Part shown: positions 4,880 through 12,773 of the stretch, in pieces
Layout: each line of letters opens with the position of its first letter
Position numbering within the stretch: position 1 is the first letter of the stretch
Source: Nitrosopumilaceae archaeon
GTDB lineage: Archaea > Thermoproteota > Nitrososphaeria > Nitrososphaerales > Nitrosopumilaceae
Reading direction: 5' to 3'
NCBI GenBank assembly: GCA_013867245.1
Contig: JACENB010000135.1
Span: forward strand, 1-17,189
DNA length: 17,189 nt
Notes under the pieces: model-generated
Told to the model about the DNA's origin: nothing
Databases searched by the model: none
The model's input: the letters and a program-made list of their open reading frames with translations, nothing else
Made by a program: the position numbers and the translations under genes

Positions 4880-6472
4880 TTAAACATACTCTGATAGTGT
4901 TTTGGCAACTTGTTTTCTTCCAATATCTGTGATAAATGGTCCTATCTTTGGTCCTCTTGAAGTTCCCAAAATTATTTGATATAGTATTCTAAAGAAGTCT
5001 TTTGGTTGTACATCATTTCCTTTAGCAATTTGATATATTGTATTTTGAATATCTTCCGGATCTTCTTCTTTTTCCAATTCTGTAATGAGTAATGATATTG
5101 CTTTTTTAGCAGTATTATCAAGTTCCACTTCTATTTTTTCTTGTTCGTCAAATTCATCAGAATAATTCCCTGCTATTTCTATCAGTTTTTTTATTTCTTG
5201 ACTCCCTTCTTCTTTTATCACTCCATAATCGATGAGTTTTTTCATAACTCTCTCGTTTCTATTTTCTTTGAAAATTTTTGTTAATTCAATTAATAATCTG
5301 TAATTTACATGAATGCTGGGTTGTTTTGGCGGATTAAGTAAATTCACATATTCATAAAGTCCTTTCAATTTAGTTAGTTTTGCTTGATTGTCTACTTTGA
5401 TTCTACCAAAATATGTGTCTTCAAGCTCATTGTATTCATTCATTAAACCTGGAATGTCGTCAAATCCTAATTCTCTAGCTCCTGTAATTCTTTTGTACAG
5501 TAGAAGTAAAATTGATTTTGAATTTCCAAATTCTAACCATTTTTGTGCAGTAATCACATTTCCTAATGATTTTGAAATTTTCTTTCCTCCTTTATCCAAA
5601 AACATCTCATATTTTACATGATGTGGGTGTGGGAATTCTAAAATATCATTTGCTACCCAATCATTAACTTTGACTGAATCCATGATGTCTTTTCCATATG
5701 CTTCAAATCTAATGTCAAATGCTGACCATCTTGCAGCAAATTCTACTTTCCAAGCTAATTTTCCTAAATCTTTTGTAATATCTGCTTCTCCCTGATGACC
5801 ACACCCTTTGATCATTTTTGAACCTATTTCTGTATCATGACAATTGTATTTGACAATTTTTTTATCTGATATGTATTCTGTAGATTCTGCTGTGTAAAGT
5901 CGATTACATTCCTTACACACTGGAAAATATGGTAAATATTTTTGATATTTTTCTTGTCCAACTAATTCTGAAATTTTATCTCCAATCTTTGTACTGTTTT
6001 CTAATATCGTATGTATTTGATTTTTTAATAGTCCTTGATTGTATGTCTCTTTAGCTCTTCTAAATTCATACTCTATCCCAACTTTGTCTAATCCATCCAA
6101 TAGAATACTGCTCATGTGCATTCCGTAAGAATCGTGACATCCATAAGGATCTGGAATTAATGAAACTGGTTTTCCTAAATGCTCATCTAAACCAAATTCT
6201 TGCATCCCTTCTGGAATTTTTCTTAATCCGTCTAGGTCATCTGAATATGCAATTAATTCTGATTTGTATCCTAAATTTTCTAATGCTAGCTTTACTCCAT
6301 ATGCTCTAACTGCATCTCCTAAACTTCCAATATGTGGAATTCCTGATGCACCCAATCCGCTTTCTACATTTATCAGATCTAAATTTCTCCCAAGTTCTTT
6401 TTCACGTTCAAGTAATTCTGATGCTAGTTTGTCTATCCATGTTCCTTTACCAATAATTTTTTCTTCAGACAT
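4880..6472 (-). CDS. lysS: Lysine--tRNA ligase, class I (archaeal type)
   Basis: Charges tRNA-Lys with lysine in the cytoplasm. The 530-aa protein has the class I signatures: the HIGH-type motif in SGIPHIGS (43-50) and the KMSKS-type motif KISKS (298-302), both needed for ATP-dependent lysine activation. A cysteine set, Cys186 and Cys189, then Cys211 and Cys224, sits in the insertion and probably binds zinc. The C-terminal part (about 330-530) is helical and serves as the anticodon-binding region. The length is normal for the archaeal class I family, unrelated in fold to the class II LysRS of most bacteria and eukaryotes. It starts at ATG 6472, preceded by a good Shine-Dalgarno. It follows elp3 by 9 bp and is followed by a 66-aa membrane gene. 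Confidence 0.97.
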   Translation of the reverse strand: MSEEKIIGKGTWIDKLASELLEREKELGRNLDLINVESGLGASGIPHIGSLGDAVRAYGVKLALENLGYKSELIAYSDDLDGLRKIPEGMQEFGLDEHLGKPVSLIPDPYGCHDSYGMHMSSILLDGLDKVGIEYEFRRAKETYNQGLLKNQIHTILENSTKIGDKISELVGQEKYQKYLPYFPVCKECNRLYTAESTEYISDKKIVKYNCHDTEIGSKMIKGCGHQGEADITKDLGKLAWKVEFAARWSAFDIRFEAYGKDIMDSVKVNDWVANDILEFPHPHHVKYEMFLDKGGKKISKSLGNVITAQKWLEFGNSKSILLLLYKRITGARELGFDDIPGLMNEYNELEDTYFGRIKVDNQAKLTKLKGLYEYVNLLNPPKQPSIHVNYRLLIELTKIFKENRNERVMKKLIDYGVIKEEGSQEIKKLIEIAGNYSDEFDEQEKIEVELDNTAKKAISLLITELEKEEDPEDIQNTIYQIAKGNDVQPKDFFRILYQIILGTSRGPKIGPFITDIGRKQVAKTLSEYV

Positions 6473-6477
6473 ATCTT

Positions 6478-6483
6478 CTCCTT
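6478..6483 (-). promoter_or_regulatory. Ribosome-binding site of lysS
   Basis: AAGGAG lies 5 nt before the lysS ATG and overlaps the TAA stop of elp3. It is one of the few clear Shine-Dalgarno sequences in the window. It suits a gene translated from the middle of a polycistronic mRNA, where ribosomes finishing elp3 can restart. Confidence 0.7.
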
Positions 6484-8068
6484 AATTCAATATTTTGGAC
6501 ATGTATGGCCCATATAACGAATACCCTAATTTTTGATAATATTCTCTAGTACCTACAGCACTAATCACTAGTATTTTTTTTGCATCAAATTCTTCTTTTG
6601 ATATTTTTTCAGCTTCTTTCATCAAATTTTTTCCTAACCCTGAATGTTGAATTTCATCAGTTTCTTTTTCTCCTAATTTCAATGATTTTCCATACACGTG
6701 AATTTCTCTAACTATGCATGTATTTTCATCAATTTCGTCTCTATGAGCTTCAAAACTTGGTTTTCTTAATCTCAAAAATCCATAGATTGATTCATTCTTG
6801 TCCTCATATGATAAGAAAATTTCTTTTCCATCTGAAGAGTCATAATCTATTCTTTTCAATTCTATGTCTTCATTTGTTGTTTTTTTATCTGCTAATCCTG
6901 CTTCCCTACATCTAATACATTTACATGATAATCCTTGTTTGGCAAGATTTTGATGTACAATCTGTCTGAGGTTACCTGATTTTGGACCTGCTATGATTTC
7001 TTTTGGCGATATTTCTCTTTGCACTCTCATAATTCTTACCCATTTTGGAACATTCTTTTTTGCTTCTGTTAATACTTTGATCATATCATCATCAGAATAT
7101 GGTGTGTATTTTCCTTCTTTGTATTCTTCATAGAGTGGTGTATTTTCAATAACTAGCGATGGATAAATTTTCAACATATCTGGACGTAATTGAGGATCTG
7201 AAAATAATTTTTTAAAATCTGCAATATCTCCTTCTGGAGTCATTGTGGGTAATCCTGGCATCATGTGTGCAACAATTTTGTAACCTGCATCTTTTGAAAT
7301 TTGAAAAGATTCTGTTACATCATTATAATTGTGTCCTCTATTGATAATTTTGTAAACTCTTTCTTGTAATGATTGAACTCCGATCTCTACTCTTGTTACT
7401 CCGTAACTTAACATTAAATCAACATGTTCTTTTTTACAATAATCTGGTTTAGTTTCAATTGTAAATCCTACGTTTCTTATTTCTGCATGTTCATTGTTTG
7501 ATTTAGCTTCTTCCAAGTTTTTTGAATCTATTCCATTTTGTGCATCATAACATGATTTTATGAAATCTTTTTGATAATCTTTTGGCATGAATAGGAATGT
7601 TCCTCCTACAATTACAATTTCCATTTTTGATGGATCATGTCCAAATGCAATTAATTTTTCAATTTTTGATGTAATTTGTAATTTCGGATCAAATTCATTT
7701 TCAATTGCATTTAATGATGATGGTTCTTTTCCTGTATAGCTGTTTGGAGAATTAAACTCAATTCCTCCAGGACAATATGTACATCTTCCATGAGGACATG
7801 CATATGGTTTTGGCATTAATGCTACTACTGATACTCCTGATGCTGTTTTTGCTGGTTTTCTTATCAATACTTTTTTTAATTTATCAAAATCAGAGTTGTT
7901 CACCACTGATAATATTTCATAATTTTTTGGAATTCGTTCTAATGCGTATTTTGTACAAATTTTAATAATTTCTTCTTTAACTTGTTTTTTAGTTGGTTCA
8001 TTTATTGTCAGTAGATTTTTTGTAATTTCAGTACATGCTTTGGATAGTGCTGGATCTAACTTGTTCAT
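6482..8068 (-). CDS. elp3: Elp3-type tRNA uridine-34 carboxymethyl transferase (radical SAM/GNAT)
   Basis: Catalyses formation of 5-carboxymethyluridine at the wobble position of tRNAs, using acetyl-CoA and S-adenosylmethionine. In archaea a single Elp3 works without the other Elongator subunits. The 528-aa protein shows an N-terminal tRNA-binding segment. The radical-SAM cluster motif CPHGRCTYC (91-99) has Cys91, Cys96 and Cys99. A cysteine cluster CKCIRC (382-387) probably binds zinc between the domains. The C-terminal GNAT domain has the acetyl-CoA loop QHSGLGKN (474-481) and GTREYYQKLGY (506-516). All key residues are present. It starts at ATG 8068, 29 bp after the antiporter stop, and lysS follows 9 bp downstream. 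Neighbour LysRS uses a tRNA that is a likely substrate. Confidence 0.96.
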   Translation of the reverse strand: MNKLDPALSKACTEITKNLLTINEPTKKQVKEEIIKICTKYALERIPKNYEILSVVNNSDFDKLKKVLIRKPAKTASGVSVVALMPKPYACPHGRCTYCPGGIEFNSPNSYTGKEPSSLNAIENEFDPKLQITSKIEKLIAFGHDPSKMEIVIVGGTFLFMPKDYQKDFIKSCYDAQNGIDSKNLEEAKSNNEHAEIRNVGFTIETKPDYCKKEHVDLMLSYGVTRVEIGVQSLQERVYKIINRGHNYNDVTESFQISKDAGYKIVAHMMPGLPTMTPEGDIADFKKLFSDPQLRPDMLKIYPSLVIENTPLYEEYKEGKYTPYSDDDMIKVLTEAKKNVPKWVRIMRVQREISPKEIIAGPKSGNLRQIVHQNLAKQGLSCKCIRCREAGLADKKTTNEDIELKRIDYDSSDGKEIFLSYEDKNESIYGFLRLRKPSFEAHRDEIDENTCIVREIHVYGKSLKLGEKETDEIQHSGLGKNLMKEAEKISKEEFDAKKILVISAVGTREYYQKLGYSLYGPYMSKILN

Positions 8069-8097
8069 ATTTTCTCTATGTTTTTCACTGTTAAAAT

Positions 8098-9345
8098 TTA
8101 TTCTGATTTTTGTTCTACTGTTTTATTTGATTCGTTATTGTCATTTTTTTGTTCTTTTCTATACTCCATTTTCAACCAAATTGGTGTGATAATTGTTGTT
8201 ACTGCTACCATGATTACTATTGTTGAGTATACTTCTGATGTAAGAATTCCTGCTGTAACTCCTACTCCTGCAACAATTAATCCTACTTCCCCTCTTGAAA
8301 TCATACCTATGCCTACTCTCATTCCTTGTGCCTTACTTTTCAAAAAGAACATTGCCGGTAATCCACAACCACCTAATTTTGTTACAACTGCAATTATGAT
8401 AACTACGGCACTTATCATCAAAATCTCCAAATTAACTGCTCTCAAGTCTACTTGTGCTCCAATGATTGCAAAGAATAATGGTGCAAAAATCAATCCTATT
8501 TTTCCAATATAGTTTTCAATTTTCTCAAATACTTTTGTGGTTGATAATGCCATTCCTACCGCAAACGCTCCTACTATCGGTGATAGTCCAATGGATCCTG
8601 CAAGTGCTGCTGCACCAAAGAAAGACGCTGTTGCAATTCCTTCCACACTGCCTTTTGCTTTCCATAATCTTGGTGTAATTATTTTTGGTATTACTACAAC
8701 TGCAACTACTAACATTATTACAAAGAATCCTAATACTTTCAAAATTGTAATTGTAACTTCTGTGATGTCTATGTTGTCTACTCCGCCATCTGATCCTGCA
8801 ATTGATGATACCACTGATAATACTGCAATTGCTAAAATATCGTCTACTACTGCAGCACCTATGATTAATCTAGCTTCGGGCGTTTTGATTTTTCCAAATT
8901 CACTCAATACTTGAATTGAAATTGCAATACTTGTCGCTGTAAGCGCTGTTGCAATTAACATTGATTGTAATGCATCAAATCCAAACATTTGGAAAACTGC
9001 TAATCCTGCAAAAAATGGAACAACCACACCTAACGTTCCTACTGTAAAAGATGCTTTTCCTCCTTTAAGGAATTCTTTTGGTGTCATTTCCAATCCTGCC
9101 ATAAACAGAATTACAATTGCACCCATTTCTCCTAGTATTCTTATTTCATCGTTTATCTGAAGTAATTGCTTTCCATCAATTACAAAAAACGCCCCTAAAG
9201 CAAATGGACCGACAATCATTCCTGCTAATAATTCTCCTAACACAATTGGGAGCTTTAATCTGAGGAAAAGCTCTGCCATTAGTTTTGCTGCAAATAGAAG
9301 TATTCCTACTCCAATTATTGTCTCTATAAAATGGGCTTCACTCAT
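8098..9345 (-). CDS. CPA2-family sodium/proton antiporter
   Basis: Integral membrane exchanger that moves Na+ (or K+) against protons. The 415-aa protein has about 12-13 hydrophobic segments and a hydrophilic charged tail (about 391-415). Diagnostic features include the first-helix region KLPIVLGELLAGMIVGP (31-47), the discontinuous-helix motif TALTATSIAIS (133-143), and the double aspartate Asp168-Asp169 in GAAVVDDILAI. A pair of acidic residues at this place marks electrogenic NapA-like exchangers, against the single Asp of electroneutral relatives. There is no RCK/TrkA-N nucleotide-binding domain at the C-terminus, unlike KefB/KefC. It starts at ATG 9345, with a TATA-like box about 30 nt upstream. 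It is the first gene of the leftward antiporter-elp3-lysS block. Confidence 0.93.
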   Translation of the reverse strand: MSEAHFIETIIGVGILLFAAKLMAELFLRLKLPIVLGELLAGMIVGPFALGAFFVIDGKQLLQINDEIRILGEMGAIVILFMAGLEMTPKEFLKGGKASFTVGTLGVVVPFFAGLAVFQMFGFDALQSMLIATALTATSIAISIQVLSEFGKIKTPEARLIIGAAVVDDILAIAVLSVVSSIAGSDGGVDNIDITEVTITILKVLGFFVIMLVVAVVVIPKIITPRLWKAKGSVEGIATASFFGAAALAGSIGLSPIVGAFAVGMALSTTKVFEKIENYIGKIGLIFAPLFFAIIGAQVDLRAVNLEILMISAVVIIIAVVTKLGGCGLPAMFFLKSKAQGMRVGIGMISRGEVGLIVAGVGVTAGILTSEVYSTIVIMVAVTTIITPIWLKMEYRKEQKNDNNESNKTVEQKSE

Positions 9346-9362
9346 TACTATCTAGTAAAATC

Positions 9363-9374
9363 ACAGAAATCTGT
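9363..9374. repeat. Inverted repeat next to the antiporter TATA box
   Basis: ACAGA, two bases, TCTGT form a short inverted repeat. On the leftward strand it lies immediately downstream of the TATA-like box and upstream of the antiporter start. That position would let a dimeric regulator block transcription initiation. It is short, so chance is possible. Confidence 0.3.
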
Positions 9375-9381
9375 AATATAA
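9374..9381 (-). promoter_or_regulatory. Candidate TATA box for antiporter operon
   Basis: On the leftward strand TTATATTA lies 29-36 nt upstream of the antiporter ATG at 9345, the spacing expected for an archaeal TATA box with a very short leader. It is the most TATA-like element in the 74-bp gap between purM and the antiporter. Confidence 0.45.
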
Positions 9382-9419
9382 GATGATACCAAGCTAAAAA
9401 TTATTTTATTGTTGTTAAA

Positions 9420-10442
9420 TTAAGCAATTTTTATTGAGTTTACTGAAACTCCTTTTTTAGAAATTACTTGACCTATTTGCTGGGTTTTGATCTTATGTTT
9501 TTTAAATATTGATTCAATTTTACTTACCTGCTCTTTTGGTGCCATTATGCAGAATCCTACTCCCATGTTGAAAGTTTTGTACATTTCTTCTGGTTTTACT
9601 CCTTGTTCCTCTATTAATCCCATTATTGGAGGTATTTTTGGAAGTGAATCTATCTCATAACCTATGTTTTTGAGGCGTAGTAGTTTGGTAAATGATCCTC
9701 CTGTGATATGTGCTAGTCCATTTATCTTACATTTTTGATTAATTTCAAGAACTGGGTTTGTATAAATTTCTGTGGGTTTTAGTAGTGCATCTCCTATAGT
9801 TCCAACTCCTTTCACTTTATCTTTAATTGAATATTTTGTTAGCAAAGCTTTTCTTGCAAGTGAATATCCATTTGAATGAATTCCTGAACTATTTACTCCG
9901 ATAATTGCATCACCTGCTTTAATTTTATTTCCTAAAATCATATCTTTTTTATCTAATAGACCTACAACCATTCCTGCTAAATCAAATGCAAATCCTTTTC
10001 CTTCAATTACATCTGGCATAATTGCAGTTTCTCCACCAACAATTGGCATTGAAGATTTTTTTGCACCTGTGACTAACCCTTCTACAATTTTTTTAAATAT
10101 TGGTACGTCATTTTTATTTGCAGCAATATAATCTACAAATGATATTGGTGTTGCACCAATACAAATAATGTCATTTACATTCATTGCAACACAATCAATT
10201 CCTATTGTGTTGTATTTTTTCATCATATTTGCAATTACTACTTTAGTTCCTACACCATCTGTGTGTGTCGCTAATAATTTTCCTCCAGGAATTTCTACAA
10301 TTCCTGCATAATGCCCAAAACCATGAGCTATCTTTGCTTTTTTCTGAAGTTTGTGAGTTGATGTAATTAGTTTACCAATTGCCTTTTGACTTTGTTTAAT
10401 TTTTGAAATATCTACTCCTGCTTTTTTATATGTTAAAGTCAT
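9420..10442 (-). CDS. purM: Phosphoribosylformylglycinamidine cyclo-ligase (AIR synthetase)
   Basis: Fifth step of de novo purine synthesis: ATP-dependent ring closure of FGAM to aminoimidazole ribotide. With the ATG at 10442 the protein has 340 aa, the normal length, and begins in the usual family way (MTLTYKKAGVDISK). Conserved elements are the loop HTDGVGTK (60-67), the CVAMNVNDI segment (84-92), GGETAIMPD, and NSSGIHSNGYSLAR in the second domain. A longer version starting at 10532 would add 30 residues without family resemblance and would overlap the PAC2 gene by about 40 nt, so I reject it. It follows the PAC2-family gene with a 49-nt gap on the same strand. Confidence 0.95.
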   Translation of the reverse strand: MTLTYKKAGVDISKIKQSQKAIGKLITSTHKLQKKAKIAHGFGHYAGIVEIPGGKLLATHTDGVGTKVVIANMMKKYNTIGIDCVAMNVNDIICIGATPISFVDYIAANKNDVPIFKKIVEGLVTGAKKSSMPIVGGETAIMPDVIEGKGFAFDLAGMVVGLLDKKDMILGNKIKAGDAIIGVNSSGIHSNGYSLARKALLTKYSIKDKVKGVGTIGDALLKPTEIYTNPVLEINQKCKINGLAHITGGSFTKLLRLKNIGYEIDSLPKIPPIMGLIEEQGVKPEEMYKTFNMGVGFCIMAPKEQVSKIESIFKKHKIKTQQIGQVISKKGVSVNSIKIA

Positions 10443-10491
10443 AATTTGTTCCGCATTTGTTGTGAATAAAAGAATTTGCCTGTTATTTCGA

Positions 10492-11217
10492 TCACATGTA
10501 CATTCCAGATATCTCTTCTCTATGTTCCACATATTTTTGAGATAATTCGCTAAATTCTGAATGGATTCTTTCTTTCTCCTCTTGTAAATCTGATGTGTCT
10601 ATTTCCATCTCATAAAATCTGTTTAATGCCTCAATTAGAGTTGCAGCTGCGCCTGAATCTGGCTCTATTTTGTTTGCTTTTGCCAATAATGTCAATCCTT
10701 GAATTTCTCTAACTAGACACTCATTTAGAATGCCTCCTGGAATCCCTGTGATGAATCCCTGTGGAATTAAACTAATGTCTTTGTCTGCCATGGTTCTGAT
10801 TAAATCTTCTTCTGCTGCACAATATGCTTTGTCGTCGTGCTCTGTACTTGCAACCCCATCTAAAATCACTATTTCTTTTGATCCATTTTTTTCAGCCCAA
10901 TCTAAAATTGATGATACTAGTGAATACAATCCGTCCATCCTTAATGTAATTTCACAAATTATTGCACAAATTGTTCCATTTTCATTTGCATAGAATCTAA
11001 ATGGGTGACGTAATCTACCTCTCATGAAAACTGTTGATGGTGGAAGATATTTTGATCTCATCACTGCAATTTCTGTCATTTTCAATTCTGTAATTATATG
11101 GTTGATTGCCAACGGTCCTACAAGACCTGCACCTACAAATCCTGCAAAAATTATTGGGTTCTTTAGCTCTGTTTTTTTAATTTCAAATATTTCAGCTTCT
11201 GGAAATCCTTTTTGCAC
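10492..11217 (-). CDS. PAC2-family protein (proteasome-assembly-chaperone-like)
   Basis: The 241-aa protein belongs to the PAC2 superfamily. The hallmark glycine-rich start of the fold, IIFAGFVGAGLVGPLA (about 22-37), is followed by a beta-strand/helix core containing EIVILDGVAST and GFITGIPGGILNECL. A C-terminal charged helix (about 208-235, with LQEEKERIHSEFSELSQKY) looks like a coiled coil. In archaea such proteins (PbaA/PbaB relatives) are linked to proteasome assembly, but many family members have no assigned role, so the function is tentative. The start is a GTG at 11217 with no visible Shine-Dalgarno. The frame is open back to the TAG of the preceding regulator gene and offers no other standard start. 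It lies between the regulator and purM. Confidence 0.88.
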   Translation of the reverse strand: MQKGFPEAEIFEIKKTELKNPIIFAGFVGAGLVGPLAINHIITELKMTEIAVMRSKYLPPSTVFMRGRLRHPFRFYANENGTICAIICEITLRMDGLYSLVSSILDWAEKNGSKEIVILDGVASTEHDDKAYCAAEEDLIRTMADKDISLIPQGFITGIPGGILNECLVREIQGLTLLAKANKIEPDSGAAATLIEALNRFYEMEIDTSDLQEEKERIHSEFSELSQKYVEHREEISGMYM

Positions 11218-11238
11218 AATTTCAACGCTATACTCTAT

Positions 11239-11583
11239 CTAATTACTTTTTTGCATGAATAGATTTAACATCATTCTTCCTTTATCTGTAATTGTATAGA
11301 TTACATTTGGTCCAACTGTTTCTTTTTCTATAAAGCTGTAGTTCACACAAAGGTGTAAGTAATTCAAAAATGATTTTTTCATTCTAATTTTTGATTTTGA
11401 ATATAGATGTGAAAATGTCATTGGATTTCCTTTGAGTTGATATAACAACTTTAACAAAGATAACGTGCTGAAATCTTTGGTTCTTGCTTTTACTGCATCT
11501 AGAATTTGCTCTTCTCTTTCTATGATGAAGTCTTCGAATTGATCTGCCACTTCTAGTGGGACATAAGTTAGTCTTGCTTTCAT
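11239..11583 (-). CDS. Winged-helix transcriptional regulator (114 aa)
   Basis: Small DNA-binding regulator. After an N-terminal helix (VADQFEDFIIEREEQILDAVKAR, about 12-34) comes a winged-helix domain. Helices span about 40-55 (TLSLLKLLYQLKG), a turn and recognition helix about 56-78 (TFSHLYSKSKIRMKKSFLNYL), and a wing about 85-105 (IEKETVGPNVIYTITDKG). That order matches small archaeal winged-helix regulators of the PadR/ArnR-like type. There is no ligand domain. The ATG at 11583 is a good start. A 16-bp imperfect palindrome sits 5 nt before the start codon, so autoregulation is plausible. It is divergent from a calcium/sodium-exchanger gene and in the same reading frame as the downstream PAC2 gene. 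Confidence 0.8.
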   Translation of the reverse strand: MKARLTYVPLEVADQFEDFIIEREEQILDAVKARTKDFSTLSLLKLLYQLKGNPMTFSHLYSKSKIRMKKSFLNYLHLCVNYSFIEKETVGPNVIYTITDKGRMMLNLFMQKSN

Positions 11584-11588
11584 TATAC

Positions 11589-11604
11589 TGTATGGTACGG
11601 TACA
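11589..11604. promoter_or_regulatory. Imperfect palindrome, candidate operator
   Basis: The 16-bp sequence TGTATGGTACGGTACA has the dyad form TGTA-nn-GTAC-nn-TACA, with 12 of 16 positions symmetric. It lies 5 nt upstream of the regulator ATG, over or beside the likely transcription start. A winged-helix dimer could bind here. Its G/C-containing core stands out in this AT-rich gap. Function is inferred. Confidence 0.4.
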
Positions 11605-11781
11605 TTACCTTATTAGTCTTTGACTTGTCTATTTTTTATCTATCTGGGTAGTTTTTTTACACCTGTTTTGGTTATTTTTGGGATTTTAATTCCTAAAATT
11701 GAGTATGTTTTTGCAAAAATATGTTATTTTTTGAACTTAACTTGAATTGTTACATTTGTGAAAATATAGTGAATCATCTCC

Positions 11782-11788
11782 TTTAAAC
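11782..11788 (+). promoter_or_regulatory. Candidate TATA box of the exchanger gene
   Basis: TTTAAAC is centred about 26 nt upstream of the GTG start at 11811, suitable for an archaeal promoter with a leaderless mRNA. A second AT-rich element, AAATATAG near 11762-11769, would give a leader of about 20 nt. I cannot choose between them. Confidence 0.3.
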
Positions 11789-11810
11789 AACCATACTGTG
11801 AAATTTCGTT

Positions 11811-12746
11811 GTGGAAGTCATACTAAGTGCTGCATTACTTGTTATTGGATTGGTGATGTTGTGTTTTGGTGGGAATTGGCTAGTTAGTGGTGGAGTTGGA
11901 ATTGCTAAAAAGTTTCGTATCAGTAATCTTGTAATCGGTATGACTATTGTTGCATATGGAACATCTACTCCCGAACTTGCAGCAAGTATTGCAGCAGCTG
12001 GTGATCACGGTGCAATAATTTTGGGAAATATTGTTGGAAGTAATATTGCAAATGTTGGTATGGTGATTGGAGTATCTGCAATTTTGATTCCTGTTGCAAT
12101 TCAAAAATCTGTATTAAGAAAAGAAATCCCGATAATGTTGGGTGTTTCTTTATTGCTTGTCTTGCTTTCTATTGATGGTGAACTTTCTATATACGATGGT
12201 GGGTTACTTCTTGTTGGACTTGGAGTCTTCGCATTTTTCACATTTAGAGATGCATTAAAACAAAGAACAAAAGTCACTGATGATTCTGAAAATACTAAAA
12301 ATAATATTTATCTAAAATCTTTTGGATTAATTGCAATTGGAATTGTTGTATTGTATATTGGTGCTATACTCACAGTTGATAATGCTGTAATTATTGCATC
12401 TGAATTTGGTTTATCTGAAAAAATTATTGGATTAACTGTAATTGCAATTGGAACCTCTCTTCCTGAATTAATCACTTCCATTATTGCAATTCGTAAAGGA
12501 CACAGTGACATTGGAATTGGAAATATTATTGGAAGCAATATTTACAATGTCTTGATGATCATGGGTGTAGGTGCTGCCCTTGGTGGTGTTTTGATAACTT
12601 CAGATGTTTATGTGGATTATGCAATAATGATTATCTTTAGTCTTTCATTATTGATTGGATTGAAAACTAAAATCATTAACAGAACTATGGGTATTATTTT
12701 GGCAACAGGATATATTTTGTATTTAGTAACTACGTTTTTTAAATAA
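11811..12746 (+). CDS. CaCA-family calcium/sodium antiporter
   Basis: Membrane exchanger of the Na+/Ca2+ (CaCA) superfamily, 311 aa with about ten hydrophobic segments. The two inverted alpha repeats that build the ion site are both clear. The first has VAYGTSTPELAAS (47-59) and GNIVGSN (72-78). The second has IAIGTSLPELITS (211-223) and GNIIGSN (237-243). The two acidic ion-binding residues are Glu55 and Glu219. A hydrophilic loop (about 145-168) separates the halves. The length and the twin GTS-PE motifs match prokaryotic YrbG-like proteins. The start is a GTG at 11811. It is divergent from the winged-helix regulator and converges with tldE, with 20 bp between the stops. Confidence 0.93.
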   Translation: MEVILSAALLVIGLVMLCFGGNWLVSGGVGIAKKFRISNLVIGMTIVAYGTSTPELAASIAAAGDHGAIILGNIVGSNIANVGMVIGVSAILIPVAIQKSVLRKEIPIMLGVSLLLVLLSIDGELSIYDGGLLLVGLGVFAFFTFRDALKQRTKVTDDSENTKNNIYLKSFGLIAIGIVVLYIGAILTVDNAVIIASEFGLSEKIIGLTVIAIGTSLPELITSIIAIRKGHSDIGIGNIIGSNIYNVLMIMGVGAALGGVLITSDVYVDYAIMIIFSLSLLIGLKTKIINRTMGIILATGYILYLVTTFFK

Positions 12747-12748
12747 TA

Positions 12749-12773
12749 TATGCCTAAATTTTATGCCTAAATT
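12749..12773. repeat. Tandem 12-bp direct repeat between converging genes
   Basis: TATGCCTAAATT occurs twice, at 12749-12760 and 12762-12773, a 13-bp period. The pair covers the 20-bp gap between the exchanger gene and tldE and runs into the last codons of tldE. It could be a simple slippage duplication that moved the gene end. No regulatory role is evident. Confidence 0.6.

Noticed and set aside
8078..8914. Long plus-strand ORFs (144 and 125 aa) opposite the antiporter
   Set aside because: They are rich in Thr, Pro, Ile and Ala in the pattern typical of the complement of a membrane-protein gene, have no recognisable domain, and lie wholly over a strong antiporter gene.
10443..10532. N-terminal extension of purM by 30 codons
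   Set aside because: The added residues do not look like the PurM N-terminus and the extension would overlap the PAC2 gene. The ATG at 10442 gives the normal length and start.
11239..11241. TAG as a pyrrolysine codon between regulator and PAC2
   Set aside because: No pyrrolysine genes are visible, such systems are not expected in this lineage, and TAG also ends other genes here as an ordinary stop.
11384..11605. 73-aa minus-strand ORF overlapping the regulator
   Set aside because: It is an alternative frame of the winged-helix gene with Arg/Ser-rich, domain-free sequence.
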